From positions 138,478 to 202,477 of the forward strand of contig DASXFD010000042.1 in NCBI GenBank assembly GCA_036489755.1: a stretch of DNA of 64,000 nt. Reading direction: 5' to 3'. The position numbers were made by a program, and so were the translations under genes. The notes beneath the pieces are model-generated. The model was not told where the DNA came from, ran no database searches, and saw only the letters and a list, made by a program, of their open reading frames with translations. Below are positions 31,962 through 41,791 of this stretch, in pieces; within the stretch, counting starts at the first letter, position 1, and every line of letters begins with the position of its first letter. Source of the DNA: JABFXX01 sp036489755 (GTDB lineage Bacteria > Myxococcota_A > Polyangia > Haliangiales > Haliangiaceae).

Positions 31962-33070
31962 GTGGAATTGATGGTGGCGGCGACGGGCCGATAGACCTGG
32001 AAGAACACGATGCCAGAGAGCGACGCCGCCGCGTGCGACTCCCATTTGCAGTCCGTGGTGTCGGTGATACCGCCCATGCCGCTGTACGCGAGGCCGTCGG
32101 CGATCGAGGCGCCGGTGAACAACACGCCGCCGTTGATGCTCGTGGCCGTCGCGCTGCCATCGATGTCCTCGTACGTCGACTCGGTCGTGAAGTAGTAGTC
32201 GTCCGCCGGCTCCGCGACGTTGCTCTTCGTGAACGTCACGCCGCCCTGCGTGGCCATCGCGTCGCCGGTGCACATCGCGTCGCTGGCCACGCACGCGTGC
32301 GTGCGGAAGATGCCGGTGTAGATGCCGTCGGCGATCGTCGGGCCGCCGGTCGCGGCCCAATTGTTCGTCGTCGTCGAGCTCACGATGTACGCCTCGAAGT
32401 TCGAGATCGCCTTGTTCATCTGCTGCGGCAGCGCGACACCGGTCGTGTTCGTGATGCCGGCCGGGCCGAGTGGCATGCCGGCGTCGTCGACTCCGAGCGC
32501 GACGTACGGCGTGCCGGTCAGCGTGATGTTCGGAACGCGGTAGCGGCCGCAGTCGTCGATGTAGACCGGATCGGTCGCGAGCGGCGCCGTGCCCGTCGGG
32601 TTCGCCGCGAACGCGCTCGCATCGAACGCGAGGATCTGCAGGCCGCACGGGCCCGTCGTCGCGCCGCTGCCGCACTGCGCGCCCGTCGGGTTCGCCCCCT
32701 GGAACAGGCTCATGTCCTTGAAGTCGTAGAGCTGGCCGCAGATCGTCTGCTTGCCCGACGTCGGCGTGGGACACGCGAACGTTGCGGTGCAGCCGCCGCC
32801 GGTGCCGTTGCCGACGCACGTCGTGACGCCGGTGATCGGATCGGTCATCGTCGTGGTCGTCGATGGATCGCACTCGACCGGCGGATACGCCGCCACGCAC
32901 TGATCGCCTTCGAGCGTCGTGCCCGAGCCGCACATCGCAGTGCCGACGGTCTCGTCGGCGGGCGCGCATGTCCCGTTGTCGTCGATCGTGCCGGTGCCAC
33001 ACGTGGTGCCCTTGCATCCGCCCGCGATCACGAACGCGGCGACGAACAAGAGCGGCTTAGAACTGCACAT
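31949..33070 (-). CDS. Cys-rich lipoprotein
   Basis: A 373-residue protein with a lipoprotein signal (MCSSKPLLFVAAFVIAGGC). The N-terminal 100 residues hold many Cys and Gly (GTTCGTGTIDDNGTC, MCGSGTTLEGDQC), as in small disulphide-rich modules. The larger C-terminal part is Thr/Ala-rich with scattered Cys; no family was recognised. It overlaps the upstream lipoprotein gene by 14 bases and the downstream OmpA-like gene by 13, so all three are one operon and may act as one outer-membrane complex. Confidence 0.8.
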   Translation of the reverse strand: MCSSKPLLFVAAFVIAGGCKGTTCGTGTIDDNGTCAPADETVGTAMCGSGTTLEGDQCVAAYPPVECDPSTTTTMTDPITGVTTCVGNGTGGGCTATFACPTPTSGKQTICGQLYDFKDMSLFQGANPTGAQCGSGATTGPCGLQILAFDASAFAANPTGTAPLATDPVYIDDCGRYRVPNITLTGTPYVALGVDDAGMPLGPAGITNTTGVALPQQMNKAISNFEAYIVSSTTTNNWAATGGPTIADGIYTGIFRTHACVASDAMCTGDAMATQGGVTFTKSNVAEPADDYYFTTESTYEDIDGSATATSINGGVLFTGASIADGLAYSGMGGITDTTDCKWESHAAASLSGIVFFQVYRPVAATINSTCTQ

Positions 33071-33992
33071 TGTCGTCCCCGAGGTTGGAGAAGATCGCGA
33101 GCTCGGCGCCGAGCAGGTCGGTCGACGGGGTCGCGAGATCGACGTGCGTCACACCGCGCGTCGGGGTCGTGGGCGTACCGAACATCAAGAGATCACCGCC
33201 GGGTGTGGTCTGCGTGTCGGGCTGCGCGTAGATCGCGTAGCCGTCGAAGCCGACCAGGTTCGGGTCGACGAAGAAGCCCGCGCCGCCGATCGGCGACTGG
33301 TTGATCAGGTTGAGACCGTCGACCATGCCGTGCGAGACGCCGTTGAGCGGCGACGTCAGCACGCGATCGGTGCCCTCGTAGTAGTTGGGATCGGACTTCC
33401 AGTACGCCTGACACGCGGCGAGCCGGCGCGCGTTCGAATCGGCGTCCATGCACGTCGGCGGTGGGATGCCGTTCGTATCGGTGCAGTCGGCGGCGAGCGC
33501 CGGATAATTGCCCGCCGACGCCGACGTCACGGCGTGCACGCCGCCCGGGCCGGTGAGCAGCTGGATGTTCGCCATGCGCTGGAACGCGGTCGCCGCGAGC
33601 TGGATGTTCTCCGCCGACGCGCCGGCCGGCGGATTCGTCGGATCGGGAATGCCGGTGTCCTGCTCGACCTTCGCGGCGTACTGCGAGACGTGGATGCCGG
33701 GATACGGCACGTGATCGCCGACGTCGATGAAGCATGGTGACGCCAGATCGACGACGTTGTGGACCTCGAACGTGGTCACCGCGTACAGCGAGCCCGTCGT
33801 CATGTCGGGGCTCGTCTGGTACGCGTACAGCGTGAAGTGCGTCGCCGCGGCGACCTCGCCCGCGCCGGGCGTCGCGCCGACGGAAACTTGCACAGGCATG
33901 CCCGGCTGGAAATCGAGCTCGATGTTCGAGCCTTGAAATCCGTCGACGCACCCCGCAAACAACGCGAGTAGACTGGTGGCGATTCCGCGCAC
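33057..33992 (-). CDS. Lipoprotein, unknown function
   Basis: A 311-residue protein starting at GTG 33992, with signal and lipobox RGIATSLLALFAGC (Cys15). The mature protein begins with a beta domain (IELDFQPGMPVQVSV) and contains several Cys residues. No catalytic motif is seen. It is the first gene of the overlapping lipoprotein/OmpA/TonB receptor set; the 52 bases before it (33993-34044) separate it from the glycosidase-like gene. Because of the shared transcript, it may be a surface accessory to the TonB-dependent receptor. Confidence 0.75.
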   Translation of the reverse strand: MRGIATSLLALFAGCVDGFQGSNIELDFQPGMPVQVSVGATPGAGEVAAATHFTLYAYQTSPDMTTGSLYAVTTFEVHNVVDLASPCFIDVGDHVPYPGIHVSQYAAKVEQDTGIPDPTNPPAGASAENIQLAATAFQRMANIQLLTGPGGVHAVTSASAGNYPALAADCTDTNGIPPPTCMDADSNARRLAACQAYWKSDPNYYEGTDRVLTSPLNGVSHGMVDGLNLINQSPIGGAGFFVDPNLVGFDGYAIYAQPDTQTTPGGDLLMFGTPTTPTRGVTHVDLATPSTDLLGAELAIFSNLGDDNVQF

Positions 33993-34044
33993 GTCCCCGC
34001 GTGAATGGTAGAGCGAGCGGAGCCGCCGCGTCTAGATTCACGCG

Positions 34045-35214
34045 CTACTTGCAGTCGGTCGCGTAGGTCTGCTCACGGTTGGCGAGCACTTCGAGGGCCG
34101 GCCGGCCGGCGATCTCCGTGGTCCCGCCGTGGAGCCGCGTGATGTAGACGCGCTTGACCCGGCTGGTTACCGACGCGAGCCGCACCAGGAATGCAGCGCC
34201 GCAGGCCTGGTCGTGATCGGACAGGGCGCCCTTCTGGCCCATGCCGTCCTCGGTGTCCCACAGGACCACGTGTCCCCAGCTGCCGCCCAGCGACTTCTCG
34301 ATCCGGCGGGCCGCGCAGTCGGTGTAGGTCGAGCAGTGACTCGCCGCGTCCAAGTACTCGTTCGTGTCGTGCCAGCCATGAAATGCGAAATACTCGGGCC
34401 GAAACTCGTCGCCGAGCTTGTACGCGGCGTCGTTCGCGTGCTGCGCGATCTCGTTCTTGTACTTATCGAGGTAGCTCGCGGCCGCGTGAGCCGAGTTCTC
34501 ATCGCTGAACGAGTTGCAGAGCTCGTTCGTCGCGACGTTGTCGTTCGAGCAGTTCCACTCGAAGTCGTTCCACATGTCGCCGTTCGACGCGAAATCGCCG
34601 GCGGCGACCTTGCAGCCGTGCTTCCGGCACGCCGCTTCCGCGCGCAAGTAGTAGCGAGCCGACAGCGACGCCTCGATCGTCACGCCGAGCCCGTTGCCGG
34701 GCTGCGCCGGGTTGTTCGGCTCGTTCCACGGCGAGAACGCGAAGCCGCCGGTGTAGCCGGTCTCGGTCTTCCAGTCGGTCGCGACGAAGTTATCGAACGC
34801 GGTCGCGTAGTCGGCTTCGTCGGGTGCGGCGCGATTCGACATCGACTTGAACGCGATCAGCACCTCGTCGCAGTTGCCTTCGGCAGCGGTCAGCCAGTTG
34901 TCGAGGTACGCGCGCGACGACGTGTCCGTGACGTCGCCGGAATGCGCCGGCTGCGAACCGACGTTCCATTGGAAGTAGCCGTGACAGAGCCGCGTCGTCG
35001 ACTGGCCCTTGTCGATCTTGTAGAAGTCGGCGAGGTACGCGAACTGATCGGCGGCGCCGTCGAAGCCGATCGCGATCGCCTTCGCGTTCGCGGCGTCGGG
35101 CTGGAACCCTTCGCCATCGTCGCCGTCGCCGTCGGCCGGCGTAGCATCGTCGCCGACGAGGCAGCCCAAACCGAACGAGACACACAACGCGAGACCGACG
35201 AGCGACAGCTTCAT
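34045..35214 (-). CDS. Glycoside-hydrolase-like lipoprotein
   Basis: The ATG at 35214 is preferred over a TTG 18 bases earlier because it starts a clean signal, MKLSLVGLALCVSFGLGC, giving 389 residues. The protein looks like a clan A TIM-barrel glycosidase: FAFSPWNEPNNPAQPGNG has the WNEP acid/base motif, and VVLWDTEDGMG near the end of the barrel has a Glu that could be the nucleophile. Several Cys pairs fit an exported protein. Substrate not predictable. The acidic linker after the lipid Cys (DGDGDDGEG) is typical of surface lipoproteins. Confidence 0.72.
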   Translation of the reverse strand: MKLSLVGLALCVSFGLGCLVGDDATPADGDGDDGEGFQPDAANAKAIAIGFDGAADQFAYLADFYKIDKGQSTTRLCHGYFQWNVGSQPAHSGDVTDTSSRAYLDNWLTAAEGNCDEVLIAFKSMSNRAAPDEADYATAFDNFVATDWKTETGYTGGFAFSPWNEPNNPAQPGNGLGVTIEASLSARYYLRAEAACRKHGCKVAAGDFASNGDMWNDFEWNCSNDNVATNELCNSFSDENSAHAAASYLDKYKNEIAQHANDAAYKLGDEFRPEYFAFHGWHDTNEYLDAASHCSTYTDCAARRIEKSLGGSWGHVVLWDTEDGMGQKGALSDHDQACGAAFLVRLASVTSRVKRVYITRLHGGTTEIAGRPALEVLANREQTYATDCK

Positions 35215-35303
35215 GCTGCGCGAGAAGTGCAACGAGCGGACCGCCGATAACTCGTGAAACCGCGTCGATCACGCAGCGCGGTGCAACCACTCGTCCGCAG
35301 CGT

Positions 35304-35876
35304 TCAGTGGGCAGGCTCGAGCTCGACGACGACGTCGGTCACGATGCCGGGCAGCGCTTCGATCGACATCACCTTCGCCTTGAAGCCGGCCTTGTCGACC
35401 TCGACGTCGTGCGCACCGGCCGCGATCGGCCGCGGGTCGAGCGGCGTGCCGCCGTAGACGAGACCGCCGATCCGGATCGTCGCGCCGTCGACGTTCGCGG
35501 TCACCGCGATCGCCGCTCCCTCGCCGAGGGCGGCGCCACGATACGGCACGCGCCCCGCCGACACGCGACACGCATCGTGGAGCTTACGCGTCTCGCCGAC
35601 CTCCGACGAGCTCGGGTTGAGCTCGAGCGCGTGGCGCGCCGAGTCGATGCAGTCGTCCCAGCGCTGCTGCGCTTGCGCGACCGCCGCGAGGAATCGATAT
35701 GGCCCGGGCAGCTTCGGCGCGATCGACCGCGCTTTCTCGAGATGCGCTCGCGCATCGTCGAACTTGCCGAGCCGGAACGCGTCGACGCCGGCGTCGTACT
35801 CGCGCGTGAACTTCGTCGGCGGCGATGCCGCTGCGACGCTGGTGATCAACAGCGCGAGGCTACTGCGTCGGATCAT
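35304..35876 (-). CDS. TPR/PEGA exported protein
   Basis: The ATG at 35876 starts a signal peptide (MIRRSSLALLITSVAAASPP) and gives 190 residues. TPR-like helices (YDAGVDAFRLGKFDDARAHLEKA, then WDDCIDSARHALELNPSSSE) occupy about 28-110. A PEGA-like sandwich (VTANVDGATIRIGGLVYGGTPL, then AGAHDVEVDKAGFKAK) follows to the end. It overlaps the stop of the STAS/zinc-ribbon gene by 17 bases, so it belongs to the same operon. Probably an envelope protein; partner unknown. Confidence 0.8.
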   Translation of the reverse strand: MIRRSSLALLITSVAAASPPTKFTREYDAGVDAFRLGKFDDARAHLEKARSIAPKLPGPYRFLAAVAQAQQRWDDCIDSARHALELNPSSSEVGETRKLHDACRVSAGRVPYRGAALGEGAAIAVTANVDGATIRIGGLVYGGTPLDPRPIAAGAHDVEVDKAGFKAKVMSIEALPGIVTDVVVELEPAH

Positions 35877-38070
35877 CTCGTCCGCTGCCGCGATTACCGC
35901 CGTAGCGATCCCAGACGTTGACCGCGCCGGTCTGCGGCATCGACTGGCCTTCGCCGAGGCGCGGCCGTGTCGCCGGGGTTTGCGCGCGCGGCGGACCGGC
36001 AATCGTCGACGAGAACTCGCGCGGATCGCCGGTGTCGCCTTGGACGAGCACGCGCAGCGTCCCGCCGGTCGCCATCAGCTGTGAAAACTCGTCGTTCGCG
36101 AGCTTCGCGAACGAGGCCGCATCGGCGACGTCGTGACCATCGATCGCGAGCACGATGTAATGCTCGGCGAGCCCGAGCTCCTGCAGCGGGCCGAGCTGCA
36201 GCTTCGTCACGATCGCGCCGTGGTCGAGCTTGGGGAACCGCCAGCCGAGCTCCGGCTGCAGATCGACGACGGTGGCGCCGAGCGCGTGGCTCGTCGGCGA
36301 CATCCGGCCGTTCAGCCGCTTCGCATCGGCGGCCGACAGCTCGACGCGCGCGAACGCGACGAACCGCTTGCCATCCGCCGTGTCGAACGACTCCCAGTAG
36401 CGACCGGCGATCGGCGGCGCGACTCGTTTGAACAGATGTGCGACGGCGCGACGACCGTCTTCGACGTCGCGACGAGCCTGCGCGCTTTCCGCGTCGCGCG
36501 CGACCGCCGCGAATGCCGCCGCGCGCGTCTCGACCAGCTGCGGCGCGATCGTCGCGAGCCAGCCGTCGCCGGCGACCTCGTACGCGACGCCTTCGTACGC
36601 CGCGTCGCTCGCCTCATCCTCGGCTTCTTCCTGGCTCGCGAGCGGCTCCGACACGCCGATGCACGACGCGCCGCTGCACGTGACCGAGTCGAGCGCGGAG
36701 CTCGCGTCGGTGAGCCAGCTCGGCCGCTCGGGCGCGCTTCGCCCGGTCACCGGACCGAGCTTGTACGGCCCGCTCGGCTTGGCGTGCGTGCGCACGAACC
36801 CGAGGTAGGCGACGCCGAACAGGGCGACGGCGGCGAGGCCGACCAAGATCGGCGCGAGGTTGCGGCGAGGCAGCGCGTCGGCCGGCCTGCCGAGGCCCGT
36901 CGAGCCCATCGTCGGCCGGCGGTCGAGCCTGCGATGCCGCAGCTCGTCGATCTGACGCGCGAGATCCTTCGTCACCATCGGCTTCGGCAGCCCCGGCAGA
37001 ATCGTCATCAGCGGCTCGCTCGCCGTGCATTGCATCGGGTTCTTGCAGGCCGGGCAGCGCAGCTCCGGTGCGGTCGCGAACTTCAAGACCTCGGCGTGCG
37101 TCACGACCTCGATCGACTGCAGGCTCGTCGTGCCGCAACTGCCGCACGCGTACGGCAGCGCGAAGTCGAGCACCGCGACTTTCGGGCCGAGATCCTCTTT
37201 GGTGCAGATGCGCTCGAGCACCATCGGGCCGACTCCGATCAGATCGATCTGATCGACGAGCGGCGTGACCTGCTGCACGAACGCGCGCCACGACGCGGCA
37301 CCGGCGGGCTCGACGCGCGCGACGTTCGCAAGATCGACGATGACCGTGCCTTCGAGTCCCTCGGCGAGCTTGTCCTTCTGGAAGGTGTTGTTGAGATCGC
37401 CGGTGAAGCGCAGGTACGTGATGCGCCCTTCGATCACCTTGTCGACGCGCAGCTTGCCGTCGAGCGCGCCGACGCGATAGTCGAGCTTCGCCGCGAGGAA
37501 CTGCACGATCTCGGGCGACAGCTCGAAGCTGCCCTGGCCGAGGATGTACGCGAAATACGTCGAGCCATCGTCGTCGAAGTACATCGCTTCGCGGCACGTC
37601 GGGCACGGCCGCTCGGCGAGCTTCATCGCCTTGATCGACTCGAAGTCCTTGCCGACATCGAGCAGCACGCGATGCTCGGAATCGCAGTAATCGCAGCGGA
37701 ACGGCGCGTAGAAGCTGAACACGCGGCCGCTGCCCGCAAAGTTCGCGACCATGTTGAGCTGGTCGACGACTTTCGGCGAGCACTCGATGAGCACGGTCTG
37801 CTTGGTGCGCGCGGCGACCGCGGTCATGAAGTCGACCCACTCGCGAATGCCGAACGACGAGATCTTCTTGACGCCGCCGAGATCGAGCACGAGCGCCTCG
37901 CTGTCGACCGCCGCCGCGAGCTTCTTGCCGTCGAACGCTTCGTCGATCGTGCCGGCGAACTTGAGGCACGTGATCGGCCCATCTGCGAATTTCTCGATCG
38001 AGAGCTTCGGCTCGAGGCTGCCGCCCGGCGCCGACAACCGCGACCGCGACGCGCGTTGTACTTCCATCAT
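35860..38070 (-). CDS. Double STAS/zinc-ribbon membrane protein with PDZ-like C-terminus
   Basis: A 736-residue protein with an unusual layout. STAS-like domain 1 is at about 22-118 (LVLDLGGVKKISSFGIREWV, with Ser71/Ser72 at the usual phospho-site). A zinc ribbon follows with Cys126/129 and Cys156/159. STAS-like domain 2 is at about 206-300 (VIVDLANVARVEPAGAASW, where that Ser is absent), then a second ribbon with Cys309/312 and Cys339/342. One membrane helix (about 404-426) leads to an exported part ending in a PDZ-like segment (LGLAEHYIVLAIDGHDVADAASFAKL). The ATG overlaps the stop of the HATPase gene (ATGA), which suggests a partner-switching pair. Confidence 0.78.
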   Translation of the reverse strand: MMEVQRASRSRLSAPGGSLEPKLSIEKFADGPITCLKFAGTIDEAFDGKKLAAAVDSEALVLDLGGVKKISSFGIREWVDFMTAVAARTKQTVLIECSPKVVDQLNMVANFAGSGRVFSFYAPFRCDYCDSEHRVLLDVGKDFESIKAMKLAERPCPTCREAMYFDDDGSTYFAYILGQGSFELSPEIVQFLAAKLDYRVGALDGKLRVDKVIEGRITYLRFTGDLNNTFQKDKLAEGLEGTVIVDLANVARVEPAGAASWRAFVQQVTPLVDQIDLIGVGPMVLERICTKEDLGPKVAVLDFALPYACGSCGTTSLQSIEVVTHAEVLKFATAPELRCPACKNPMQCTASEPLMTILPGLPKPMVTKDLARQIDELRHRRLDRRPTMGSTGLGRPADALPRRNLAPILVGLAAVALFGVAYLGFVRTHAKPSGPYKLGPVTGRSAPERPSWLTDASSALDSVTCSGASCIGVSEPLASQEEAEDEASDAAYEGVAYEVAGDGWLATIAPQLVETRAAAFAAVARDAESAQARRDVEDGRRAVAHLFKRVAPPIAGRYWESFDTADGKRFVAFARVELSAADAKRLNGRMSPTSHALGATVVDLQPELGWRFPKLDHGAIVTKLQLGPLQELGLAEHYIVLAIDGHDVADAASFAKLANDEFSQLMATGGTLRVLVQGDTGDPREFSSTIAGPPRAQTPATRPRLGEGQSMPQTGAVNVWDRYGGNRGSGRDDPTQ

Positions 38071-38987
38071 GTGCTCCACAGCTGTAGCGACTTGGCCTGC
38101 GTGCGGAGCTCGCGCAAATTCATGTCGAGCTCGAACACGGCCGTCACTTCCGTGTGATTGCCGCGCGCGACGTCGAAGAACATCGCCGACGAGGCGTTGT
38201 GGCAGACCATCATGCCCAACCCGGCACCGCCGTTCGATCGATCCATCTCGCCGCCGGCGAGGCCGCGCGCGAGCCCGTCGAGCACGTGCGTGCGCTCGAG
38301 CCGCCCGAACGGATCGCGGACTTGCAGGACCAGCCGCGTGCCGTCGGACGCGATGCGCAGCATCGGCCGCTCGCGCTCGTCGAGCCGCAAGTCGGCCTTG
38401 CGGTCGCCCGCGTATTTCGGCTTGCCGGTCTTGTCGATGGGCGCGTCGTACATCGCGTTCATGAGGAGCTCGTGGCCGAGCTCTGCAAACATATCCGCCA
38501 CGCGGCGCGGCACCGCAAGCTTCAGCACGAACTCGCCGATCGTCGCGGTCGCGTGATCGCGATCCGCCGTCGTGCGCACGTCGAGCTCGAGCGCGACGTG
38601 GCCCCAATCGAGATATGCGCCGAGCGTCGGCACGTCGCGCGACGCGAACCTGCGCGCGAGCATCACGACCTCCCACGCGCGCGGCGCCGAGTCGAAATCT
38701 CGGCGCGCGAGCACGTGATCGATCCGCGGCGTCTCGACGAGATAGCGCAGCGCACGCTTGAGCGGCTCGGCCGTCCACAACACGCCGCGCAGCTTCTTGT
38801 GCGCGCGCACTTGCTCGGCCATGAAGTCGGCGTCGAATACGTCGGCGCAAACGAGATCGGCTTCGCCGAGCGACGCGCCGAGCTGCGTCGGCTCTTCGAT
38901 CGTGATCGCATCGAGACCCGCGGCGCAAAACAAGCGAGCGACCTTGCGGCCGACGAGCTTGTTGCGTTCCAGGATGACGGCGCGCAT
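38067..38987 (-). CDS. Receiver-like plus HATPase protein, paralogue of 25977-26969
   Basis: The ATG at 38987 begins MRAVILERNKLVGRKVARLF and gives 306 residues. It has an N-terminal receiver-like domain without a clear phospho-acceptor pocket. The C-terminal GHKL ATPase shows the N-box (GHELLMNAMYDAPIDKTGKP) and a G-box (NGGAGLGMMVCHNA). It shares the LLMNA-x-YDAP signature with the protein at 25977-26969. It precedes the STAS/zinc-ribbon gene with a 4-base overlap; HATPase and STAS pairs are the core of SpoIIAA/AB-like switches. Confidence 0.78.
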   Translation of the reverse strand: MRAVILERNKLVGRKVARLFCAAGLDAITIEEPTQLGASLGEADLVCADVFDADFMAEQVRAHKKLRGVLWTAEPLKRALRYLVETPRIDHVLARRDFDSAPRAWEVVMLARRFASRDVPTLGAYLDWGHVALELDVRTTADRDHATATIGEFVLKLAVPRRVADMFAELGHELLMNAMYDAPIDKTGKPKYAGDRKADLRLDERERPMLRIASDGTRLVLQVRDPFGRLERTHVLDGLARGLAGGEMDRSNGGAGLGMMVCHNASSAMFFDVARGNHTEVTAVFELDMNLRELRTQAKSLQLWST

Positions 38988-39121
38988 GCCCCCGATTGAC
39001 GATAGCACTCGAGCAACCACTTGACTCGAAACGTGAATTCGTAAGGCGCGTGGGCCGGGCTACATTGCCTGTCGGGCGCTCAGGTGCGAGGTGCGATGAA
39101 ACCGCGCTACGATTTCGGCGA

Positions 39122-40219
39122 ATGAGGGCGCTCGTCGCCGCAGTCGTGTTGTGCGCTACGGCAACTGCACGGGCAGAAGAGCCGCAGCTCTATCGCACCG
39201 TCGCGACCAAACAGTCGCGCGCGGAGCTGTCTGCATTCCTCGTCGCGCCGGCGGAGCGCGCGTCGAAAGCTCGCGATTGGGCGCGCGCGATCCCGCTGTA
39301 CGAAGCGCTCGCCGTCGCACGCGGCGCGAACAGCGCCGAACAAAAGCAGCTCGCGACGCTGTGGACGCTCGCCGGTCAGAACGCCGAAGCCGCCGACGCG
39401 TGGGCGACGTACGCCACGAGCGCGGCCGATCCCAAAGACCGCGCCGAGGCCGATGCCGAAGCGAAGCGCTTGTCGGCCGCGCCCGATCCGTTCGCCGACA
39501 AGCTCGTGCTCGTGCCCGGCGCCGCCGAGGCCAAGCAAGCGTTCGCCGCCGGCCGCGCCGCGTTTGCCGCGAAGAGCTACGGCGACGCGCTCGTCGACTT
39601 TCACATGGGCGACGCGCTCGCGCCCGATCTGCCGGGCTTCTTGCGCGAGCTCGGCGCGACCTACGACAAGCTCGACGCGCCCGACAAGAAGCGCGAGTTC
39701 TACCTGCGCTACCTCGTCGAGCGGCCGTTCGGTGCGAACGCCGACGTCGTCCGCAGCGAGCTCGCGAAGGATCCGAAAGCCGCGCTCGGAACGTTGCTCG
39801 TGTCGACGAGCATGCCGTGCACCGAGCTCTGGGTGAACCGCCAGCGCGTCACCGGCAAGCTGCCCGACAAGGGGCTCCTGGTTGCCCCCGGGACGTACAA
39901 AGGACTGTGCTTCACCCCGAAGTACGAGATGGCGCTGTTCGAGTACGCCACCGTCGAGCCGGGCAAGCCGGCGAACATGAGCTTTCGGTGGGCGATCGTC
40001 GTCAACAAGCTCGATTCACCGCTCGGCCGGATCGCGCTCGAGAACCCCAAATCGCCGGGCGTGATGATCGATCTCGGGATCACGTCGCCCGAGGTCGGCG
40101 TCGCGGTCCCGGCCGACGGCCGCAAGCTCAGGATGGTCCTGAAGGACGATTCAGGACTGCGCACCGAGGAGCGGATGGTGCAGCTCGAGTCGGGACAGCG
40201 GCTCGTCGTGACGTGGTAA
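39122..40219 (+). CDS. Secreted TPR-like protein
   Basis: The ATG at 39122 begins a signal peptide (MRALVAAVVLCATATARA) and gives 365 residues. Helical repeats cover about 25-220 (ARDWARAIPLYEALAVARG, KAAFAAKSYGDALVDFHMGDALAPDLPG-type). The last 140 residues form a strand-rich PEGA-like part (LLVSTSMPCTELWVNRQRV, then YKGLCFTPKYEMALFEYATV). It diverges from the HATPase gene; region 38988-39121 should hold both promoters. Only 11 bases separate it from the kinase that follows, suggesting a joint function. Confidence 0.78.
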   Translation: MRALVAAVVLCATATARAEEPQLYRTVATKQSRAELSAFLVAPAERASKARDWARAIPLYEALAVARGANSAEQKQLATLWTLAGQNAEAADAWATYATSAADPKDRAEADAEAKRLSAAPDPFADKLVLVPGAAEAKQAFAAGRAAFAAKSYGDALVDFHMGDALAPDLPGFLRELGATYDKLDAPDKKREFYLRYLVERPFGANADVVRSELAKDPKAALGTLLVSTSMPCTELWVNRQRVTGKLPDKGLLVAPGTYKGLCFTPKYEMALFEYATVEPGKPANMSFRWAIVVNKLDSPLGRIALENPKSPGVMIDLGITSPEVGVAVPADGRKLRMVLKDDSGLRTEERMVQLESGQRLVVTW

Positions 40220-40230
40220 GGTCCGCGACC

Positions 40231-41430
<1,200 letters not shown>

Positions 41431-41440
41431 ACTGAGAACC

Positions 41441-41791
41441 ATGACGGCACGCTTGTTCGCCCACGGCATCGCGACGTTCGTCGCACTGGGCGCGCTCGCG
41501 AGCGCGATCGGCGGCATGATCGCCGGGATTCCCGCCGCGCTCAGCGTGTTCTGTTTGATCATCGGCATCGTGCTGTGCGCGCTGATCCCGCTGTCGCTGC
41601 GCGGCTCGCGCGCCGCGTGGTCGGTCATCATCTCGATCATGGTGGTCGAAGCCGTCGGCACGTTCTTCGGCGCGGCCACGCTCGCGAGGGCGCTGCACAT
41701 CAACTTGATGTTCGCGCTCCTCTTGCCGCTCGTGCTCGCCGGCGGCGTCGGCGCGCTGGTCTCGCTGCGCGAGAGCTACCGCGACAACTGA
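41441..41791 (+). CDS. Small four-helix membrane protein
   Basis: A 116-residue protein that is almost wholly hydrophobic. Four membrane helices are likely: about 8-28 (GIATFVALGALASAIGGMI), 32-52 (AALSVFCLIIGIVLCALIPL), 58-80 (AAWSVIISIMVVEAVGTFFG) and 88-108 (NLMFALLLPLVLAGGVGALV). No family recognised. It starts 10 bases after the kinase gene and probably shares its transcript. Its last 16 bases overlap the 3' end of the convergent gene at 41776. Confidence 0.7.
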   Translation: MTARLFAHGIATFVALGALASAIGGMIAGIPAALSVFCLIIGIVLCALIPLSLRGSRAAWSVIISIMVVEAVGTFFGAATLARALHINLMFALLLPLVLAGGVGALVSLRESYRDN

